This document shows, piece after piece, positions 53,101 to 62,100 of a DNA stretch of 64,000 bases. The stretch covers positions 32,357,614 through 32,421,613 of the forward strand of contig OY754334.1 of the NCBI GenBank assembly GCA_963573305.1. The letters are read 5' to 3'. The stretch's first letter is position 1, and each line of letters starts with the position of its first letter. The position numbers and the translations under genes are program-made. The notes under the pieces are model-generated. The model was not told the DNA's origin, ran no database searches, and worked only from the letters and a program-made list of their open reading frames with translations. Source of the stretch: Pyrrhosoma nymphula (Eukaryota > Arthropoda > Insecta > Odonata > Coenagrionidae).

Positions 53101-56100
53101 TAAGGAATCCGAATTCATAACAATTTACGTATTCAACATCGGAACATTTAAACTTGTCAATACCGAGCCTCTCATTTAGATACTCCGCTTTTGCCTTCAT
53201 CAATGAGCCATTTATCGGAATTCAGGCAAAACCATGAGAAAAGGGCAGATTCTAACTGTGAATGTTCTGCTGGCCGCAAATGTTTCTGGCTGCTTGGACG
53301 TCCTTCTTGAAGCACTGAAACACGAAATTTTTCCTTATTCTTCAGAATTGTGATTAAGGTCGAAGAAGATATGACAAATCGTGTCCCTATCTCGCTTTTG
53401 GTCCCACCACATTCATTGATGATTTGTATTTTAGTTTTCAGATCCAACAACTTTTGTTTCCCAGCCATAATGTTGCATCAGTCGGACTGTACTTGATAAA
53501 AAAGCAGGAGGATGGCAAAAGAGCAATGAATTACACAGACTTATGAGGAAGTTAATTGTGTGAATATGGGCATGCCGTGAATGTCCTAAATGTGCATTTG
53601 AATGTCAAATTGTGCGGAAAAAATATTGCGAGACATATAATTTCAATGACAGAGGACATGAGCACAAGTTTGTGCACGTTTTCCGAGATTGAAGAAGACA
53701 TTTGCCACTCGTAATAGGCTGGTTATCCTTGCTAATACTGATTTATTTTACTTGTAAATCATAGGGCTTTTAAATCGTTCTTTGGCCATCCTTCGAGCTT
53801 CTCGTTATATGCCCTACACGTTATATGGGGCTTCTACTGTATTAAAAAAATAATACTCCACATAGGAATGTACATGTTACTATCCCTTTTACTTTGAACT
53901 CATGAAGGGTTTTCGCATGTCATAAGTTTATTGTCAGCAGGTGTAAAACTTGTTATATTTCTGGCCATATGGTTTATGACTAAGATTAGATATTCTATGC
54001 TAATTGTTGTTGATTGGTGAAATCATTGCTAGGAATGTAGTGAATCTTGTATTAAATCAGAAGAAGTAGAGGTTGTAGACAAGTTAGGTTTCCATCAGTA
54101 ACTATGAACTTATTGAAAATAATGAGTGTTTTATCTCTCCTTATATATAAAATCTCAGAAGAAGGCAGAAATCACAAATATGGAATTGTGTGAATTACAG
54201 GAGGATAGTGACCCAGGAACTGATGGAAAGAAGAAAGGGATGAAGAAAGCTAAGAAGTCAAATAAGTCAAAAGCTAATCAGAGAAAGAACAGCAAAAAGA
54301 GTAACACTCCTCAGATTGGGAATGACCTTTCTGCTAAGATATTTGCCACAATGGAAAAGCATAAGGAGGTGTTTTTTGTGATAAGGTTGCATTCTGCACA
54401 GTCTGCTGCCAGCCTTGCTGTGAGTATAAATGACAGTATTCTACTCTGTGCATTTTTATAAGTTCTTGCTGGTTTAATTTGTGTTGTAACTTAACAATGG
54501 GTATTTACTACTTCACACAAGCTGAAATTGTCATTACGAAAGGTAGAATAATTATTTGTTCATTGTTAAGTTTTTAGCTTTCTGGTTATTCTTTAATATT
54601 TTTAAGTCTTGCGATTTTGGTGTTCTTTTGTCCTTAATGTATGTAATTTAGCTTTCATGTTGAGAATTGGAAATTATTGCCCTGTTGAATGGACAGTCTC
54701 TGAAAGCCATAGATAGCATTTATGACCCTGACAGTGAAGTGTTTGGTAAAAAATATATTTTATCTCAGAAATCCATAATTCAAGTCTTGAAAGAAAATTA
54801 GACAAATTGATAGGTTGATCCACCATTCATAATTGATTCCTTAGTATCTTATCTTTGTCAGAACCTAAGTTATATTTATCATTAATTGATTCGATGAAAT
54901 AAATAATGACAGAGTTGATATGCAAACTGCATGCATTCCTAGTCTAGAGGAAATATTTTATCAACCTGTATATCTTTTTTCTGTTCCTATTTTCCATTTT
55001 CAAGCATAATATTCCATTTCATGTCTTTAGAAAAATCACATGCCCTTTTCTTTTTTTTTACTTGAAAATATTTTTTAAATTCTTTTAAGCAATAAATGAG
55101 AATGTTTGGCATCAAAATGAAAATTTTGAAAATGCTTAGGAGATATTTTTCAACTGTTGTGCCCATAAAGGTGGATGCACTATTGAGTGATTCAAGTCTC
55201 AATATAAATTAATGTATTAAAAAGCCTTAAACCTTGTAGCCAATTGCATTTAATCTTATATCTGAACAAGTCTGCTTCTTTAGGAAGCCATCAACATTTG
55301 GTAATTTAGATGTCCTTACAAGGTTTTTCATAGCTAAGTGTAAATTGTATTTTTAGTTTTTTTGATATATGTAATATTGAAGTAGGAAGTCAATTTGTTT
55401 TTATTCCTATGTTATTTCAGCCCATTCAAGATCCAGATCCTTTCATCAACTGTGACCTAATGGATGGGCGTGATGCTTTTCTAACAATGGCTCGTGAAAG
55501 GCATTATGAATTCTCTTCCCTAAGACGTGCCAAGTATTCTTCTATGTCTATGTTATATGAGCTGCATAACCAAGGCCAAGATCGCTTTGTTTACACTTGC
55601 AATAGTTGCAAGACGCACGTGGAGACTAGATACCATTGTACAATATGTGATGTAAGTTATAGCTTTCTTATTTTATATTAAAAATTAAAATCTTTTCACT
55701 TATTTTAGTATTCCCTTGTCAATAATTTACTGCATTCCAAGTGCCTTTTTGAAAATGTCACTCAGCTTTCGCCTTGGATACGGATCATTGAAGCAAGCAG
55801 TCATCATTGATAATTTTTAGCATACATTTATTTCCTATCAACTAGCAAAAATTCAATGCAACTCCTGAAAAAGTTTCCTTATATTTTTATCTTTCATTCT
55901 CAGGACTTTGACTTGTGTGTTAATTGTTATGAAAAGGATGGTCATCCACATAAAATGGAAAAACTTGGTCTTGATCTTGATGATGGCTCATCACCTGCTG
56001 ATCAGAAGCAAGCCAACCCACAGGTAAGTGCAGTTTGATCAGTGGCAGTGGCTCTAGTCACGTCAATATAGCATTTCAATTTCACCTTGTGACATTATGT

Positions 56101-59100
56101 GCAGTAGCTAACAATCGGGATTTTGTCTAGGAGGCAAGAAAGTTATCAATCCAGAGGTGCATCCAATCGTTAGTACATGCATGCCAGTGCCGAGATGCCA
56201 ACTGCAGGTTGCAGAGCTGCCAGAAGATGAAGAGAGTGGTGCAACACACCAAGATCTGCAAGAGGAAAACCAATGGCGGTTGCCCCATTTGCAAGCAGTT
56301 AATTGCACTGTGCTGTTATCATGCAAAACATTGTCAGGTAATTATATAAATTTGTCCTCATTCAGATTTTAATGCTTTTGCTGCCTACAAATTCCAGGGA
56401 GGGTGTTCCAAGAGTTCTAAAGTTATTTTTGCTATACTTCATATGGATTGCTTCAGTTTTTAAATAAAAAAATCAAATAAGTTGTGCATTGGGAAGTGAA
56501 AGGTGAAAAATAAAGCATTTCAATTACATTTTTACCTATAATGAAAGTTTTTAATTATATTTATGTTGTAAAAGTACTGGGCAATATATCATTTAATGGC
56601 AGTTTACATGAAAGATGCCAAGACCAAAGGATGGGCCCACTTGCTGAAAGGGTTAATGTTGTGAGACCACATTAGTCATTTGAAATGAGTGCTAGGTGAC
56701 ACACTCAATGCAAAATTTTTCCCATTTTAGGAAACCAAGTGTCCTGTGCCATTCTGTTCAAACATCAAGCATAAGTTAAAACAGCAACAACTTCAGCAGC
56801 GCTTGCAACAGGCACAGCTGTTGAGGCGCAGAATGGCAATGACAACGCAGAATTCCAGACCAGCACCTGTTGCTGGGGCACCTGGTGCTCCAGGTGCCCC
56901 CGGTACGATGTTGCCTGGTGCTCCTGGTGTTGGAGGAGGTCCAACTGGTGGACCTCAGGTGGTTGGAGGTATTCCTGGTGGCATGCCTGGGGGAGGAATG
57001 CTGGGAGGGGGAGCTGCGGGTGGGTCTCCTGGAACCATTCACCAGGGCCCGCCTCACAATCACCACCCTGGTATTGGGCTAAAGCCTGGAACACAGCCAC
57101 CTCCAGCTAATGTTCTTCAAGTTGTCAAACAGGTGAGTTTATTGCTTAGATAGCCATTCTACTTACTGTCAGTAAATATATCTGAAGTTATGTGATGTAG
57201 AATTATTTTTCCATCCTAGTACTCTTCCATTTGCCTTTTATCTAGTTCCTTATCAGGGTAGCTGGTATAAAACTGAATGATAGGTATTGAGTTATATGGC
57301 ATTCAATATTGCCACATTTAGATAAGAATGAATCAGCACCTCCCAAGCTGGAAACCAACTATGTGCAAAATATGGTAACAGTGCGACTAAGCACCAGCTC
57401 TTCTCTGCTTTCTGCTTGTTCTGTTTTTAGATTTGGTATAAAAGTTCTGATATAAATTCTCTTTGATTAATATAGTGTTTAAAAGAGTATTAATGCATTT
57501 TAAAATCTACAATTTAGTTGAGTTTAACCATATGCAGATTGCCAGTACAAAATTTAAATATTGCTTTAAAGGCCTTGAAAAACAAAATAACATAGTTCTA
57601 TAGTAATGCAACCAAAGTGAATGCAGTGAAACCTCACTTTTATGCCCCCAGAATTAACATTTTCCTTTGATTTACGACATTTTCTTCAGGTCCCAAGAAA
57701 TTTTGAATCCATCTAATGTAATCTTATTCTGCTATTTATACTTTCAATTTTGGAAATATCCCACAATTTACACGTGATGAGAAGCATGATGAATTTCTAC
57801 ATATCAACTGATGACCCAGTGATGGGTGATATATTTGCTTAAACATGAAATATGAACTTTGATTTATTAAAATATTTATTTGTTTGATGGTAGTGCAGTA
57901 CATCACTAGCATTGCAGAAAAAAATTATGCCGACTATTGTAATGGTTGCAATCCAAAGGAACAATTGTAGAATGGTCCATTTAAAATGTAGTGGATACCG
58001 TAAATTGGATGGCATTTGGCCAACTACTTCGCTGTCATAATGCCAAAAAAAGTTAAAATTGCTGTTAACTCTCATGCTCATACTTCACAGAAATCTTCCT
58101 TTATTATTTCTTGTAATTCACTCAGTTTTTCCATTCATCTCGCGTTTTCAGTAAAATCACTTTTTGGTTTACTATACTTAAAATTACTTCTGGCACATGT
58201 GAGGAAACTTACTTTAAAATGGCAAACAAGCTTGTGAGAAAATAGTTATTGGAAGAAAAAAATCAACATTTTGCAAAGAGTTGGCTCTTATACAGGCACT
58301 CCTGTATCTCTGGCTAAAGAACTTGATGTACCAATTTCAACATTGAACACAATAGTAAATACCTGTAAAATTTTTCAAAAAGAGCATAGGAATGCGGACC
58401 TATGGTAGAAAGGCAACAATACATTGAATACTCACAAGTATGATCAGGGTTGATATAGACCTGGAAAAGTCAGGGAAAATGAGAACTTACCTGGATATTT
58501 GTTTAACTAACTCAAAACCTGTTTATTTTCATTAAGTGAGCAGTACCATTTTAGGCTCTTTGTGTGTGCTTTGGCTTAGTGCTTTTAGTACCTTGCCTAA
58601 ATGAGGCACTGGACCTCTTATTTGGTATTTGTCAATTAGTTAAATGCACCTCAAATTAAATTTCAGGTCCTATTTTGTTCACTCATGCTGAGGATGATGA
58701 AATATTTGTTTCTCCTCAGATTGTGTATGTAAAGGTAGTTCCTTGCTAGCCACTCCCAAGTGATAATAACCTTCAGCACGAGTCAGTGAAATCAAAAGTG
58801 CCCTTAATTCCACTTTTGTGGGAGTATTAGGATTCGAATGTCTGAGGAAACATCATTTTATCTTCGAAAGCCTTTCCTCACATAGTTAAGAAATTTTTTC
58901 TTTGGCTGTTTTCATTAGATACTTTTATCTTAAAATATGCCGTATTAGGTTGTCCCTCCTTATCTTTTGAGTTCTTGAGAGAATTCAATCATTTTCTACT
59001 CTTCTCAGTGTCTCTTCATTATTCGATGGATCAATCCACTTGTAACTGATGGTATCAGCCGTAACTTTATGGAACCTTGAATTCATGGAATGAGAATACT

Positions 59101-62100
59101 TGGTTGTTCCACATAAAATGTGGAACAACCAAGGAATGGAATTTGTGTGGAATTTTATGTGGAACAACCAAGTGTTCTCATTCCATGAATCCACTTGTAA
59201 GTCCAATTGTATATCTTTCCTTTCCTTATAAATTCCTCGGGGATAATTTTTTTTTAACATATACTATATGTTGATTTGTTTGAAATACTAAGAGTGGTTA
59301 TCCTCATTCATTCTATTGTCCTAATCTGTAGTTACCCTTTGTTCTTTCTGCTTTGCTTTTAAGTGACAATGGCATTCCAGTATCCAAGCATTATTCAGTT
59401 ATCTTCTTCTTTCACAATTTTTTAATTCCTAGATATTTTTCACAGAGTACTGCGATTTATTTGTAATCATCATAGGCATATAGACTTCTACAGCTATTAT
59501 GTCTGTCAGCTTAGTTGCTATCTTAACAATAAATATCCTTTTTTTCACACTGGAGGAAGCTTTTAATAGCATTCTAGTGCTCTTCTTAAGTATAATTCCT
59601 ACCCCTGCATATTAAATGATCCAGTTGCTTCTTCTCGAAAAGTCTTCCACTTTGTATTTTAGTTTTCAGATCCAACAACTTTCGTTTCCCAGTCATGATT
59701 TTGTATCAGTCGGACTGAACTTAATAAAAAAGTGGGAGGATGACAAAGGAACAATGAAATACATGGACTTACGAGGAATTTATTTTTGTGAATATGGGCA
59801 TGCCGTGAATGTCCTAAATGTGCATTTGAACGTCAAATTGTGCTGAAAAAATACTGCTAGACATATAATTTCAATGACAGAGGACATGAGCACAAGTTTG
59901 TGCACGTTTTCTGAGATTAAAGCAGACATTTGTCACTCGTAATAGTAAACGACCCCAGTGGAGGCTGGTTGTTGTCCTCGCTAATACCGATTTATTTTAC
60001 ATGCAAATAATAGATTTTAAATTGTTCTTTGACTATTCCTCTCAAATTCGAGCTTCTCGTTACGTGCCCTACACGTTATATGGGGCTTCTACTGTACTTG
60101 GTTTTGACTGCCTAGTCATCTTCCAGTTATCAGTGCAATTTAAATTAGTTAAGTCTTGAGTTAAATTGTATTGTATTCAATTTTTATCTGGGAACAACAT
60201 GATTGTTTAAAAACGTAGGTGTGAGTTCTGTAAGGGAATGTAACTATGTACTTACAGAGATGATACTATTTCTATTTTGTTAGATTTACATGCAATTAAA
60301 ATAATTTGAGTCTTGGCACTTATCTGGAATATTTACTTGGATGTCATCATTGCTACAGAGATGATTGAAAACATTAAAAACACCTTTGTCATCATCAAAA
60401 TTATTATAACTAGCAAGAAACTCATGTTGTTTCAAATTATAACTGAAGACATGACCAGAAATTGGTTATAATAAGAACTATGACGATGCAATTATCCACA
60501 GATAAAAATTTTTAATCGACCCAGGTTTCGATGCTCTGCATCATCATCAGGTCTGTGGAAAATTCCATCGTCATTGTTCTTAATATGTTCATATTCCACA
60601 ACATCTCGCCTGATTCCTCCCTTTTTGTGCAGAAATTGGTTCTTTGGTCAATTTTTTCTTGCTATATTTCAAGAAAAACTATTAAATTATTATTTTAATT
60701 CAATTTCCTGTTTGGTAGGAACTAAATGAATTCTGTATGAAACGATGAACTCACGCAGAAATTCTTAATGACTAGTCATTTATGCTCCGTGCTAAACATT
60801 CATTTTAAGTGGTGTTATGCAACAAGCTTATGCTGTTCTTTAAGAAAAATATAATCTAAGGCAAACTACTCAGAGTGAACAGGCTACCCCGAGAGCTATT
60901 GTTTCCCCAGAAAAAACCATTCCCCTCCTTTTTCTCTTTGTTTGAAACCTCCATGATTATGTTGGTTACCAAAATTTTTCCAAACCTGGGTCATGTGAAG
61001 AAGACTTTTTGTGAAATTAGTGAAGTCATGCATGTTGGTGTAGATGCTGGTGAGTATTATCTGGCTAATGTTGTATGAATTTTGACTTGTGATTTCACTA
61101 GGTCCAGGAAGAGGCAGCCAGGCAACAAGTTCCTGGTTATGGTAAAGTGAATCCTCCGATTGGAGTTGTTTCACCAGTAATGCCACCACCTCAGATGCAA
61201 AGACCAATAGGTGGCCAAATGGTTCCTGGTGGCCCTGGGTCCATTCTTCCCAGTCTTGACCAGTGGAATTCAAGGTAAACTTGTGCATTTAAATGAGTTT
61301 ATGCTTATTATTGTGAAGTCAAAATGTGTACTGCTCTGTGTCTTTTGTTAAAAAATATCGACATTGCAAATCATTTGGTAGGAATAAGTAATCATAGTTT
61401 GGATAACCTTGAATTTTCTGGTATGATTTCACATTTAGCACAGTTTAAAAAAAAATTGTATTACTGAAATCAATGGCCCATGGTCCAACTTAAGCATTTT
61501 AGCTATTTTAACCACTACTCTGTTCAGTAAATCAGATGTTAACCTAATATTTATTAGTGTAGTGAATAAAAGTCCCTTATTAATCACTTGCGTAAGTTTC
61601 GTGGGTTTACAAAGTTCCTTAATGGTCGAAAGTAGTGCATGCAGTTGAAATATGTACACCAACACAATACATATTCAATGGTTTCATGGTAATTTTTAGG
61701 TTTCCTGGTGGTATGCAGCAAAACTCAGGTATTAGGCAGACAGCACCCAATCAGTTGATTCCTCAGCAAACAGTGCAAGGGAATTTGCTGACAGTGGGAA
61801 TGGGAGGAGTTCATCCAGCAGGCGGGGGACAGGAAGGGCCTCCTGGCCCTGCTGTTCATGCTGCAGCATCACAACCAGCTTTGCAGAAGCAGGCACTTCA
61901 CCAACTGCTGTACACACTCAAGAAACCCAATACACCCGAGCAGCAGAACCAAATCTTACAGATCCTCAAGAAGAATCCCCAGCTGATGGCTGCTTTCCTG
62001 AAACAAAGACATGTTCAGCAACAGCAACAAGGAATGCAACAGCAGCAGCAGGGAATGCAACAACAGCCCATGCAGGCCCAGCAGCAACAACAGCAGCAGC

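Larger units (their letters stand above)
50203..53839 (-). mobile_element. pogo/Tigger-like transposon, decayed
   Basis: The ends CAGTAGAAGCCCTATATAGC and (reversed) CAGTAGAAGCCCCATATAAC are inverted and flanked by TA (50201-50202 and 53840-53841). A minus-strand frame at 53172-53468 encodes the N-terminal helix-turn-helix of a pogo-type transposase. The catalytic part is not recognisable. A second TE end of the family of 29055-29382 lies inside, ending at 52633. The 59651-60094 segment is a truncated copy of the same element. Confidence 0.82.
48837..54158 (+). other. 5.3-kb nej intron with pogo-like element
   Basis: 50203-53839 is a pogo-like transposon. 48837-50200 and 53845-54158 are AT-rich with nothing recognised. 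Confidence 0.75.
57133..61101 (+). other. nej intron with hairpins and repeat copies
   Basis: A 4.0-kb intron. It holds a pogo-type single end at 57624 (CAGTGAAACCTCACTTTTAT), a long hairpin (59081-59190), a truncated copy of the 50203-53839 element (59651-60094), and a fold-back with a hammerhead-like core (60472-60582). The remainder is AT-rich. Confidence 0.75.
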
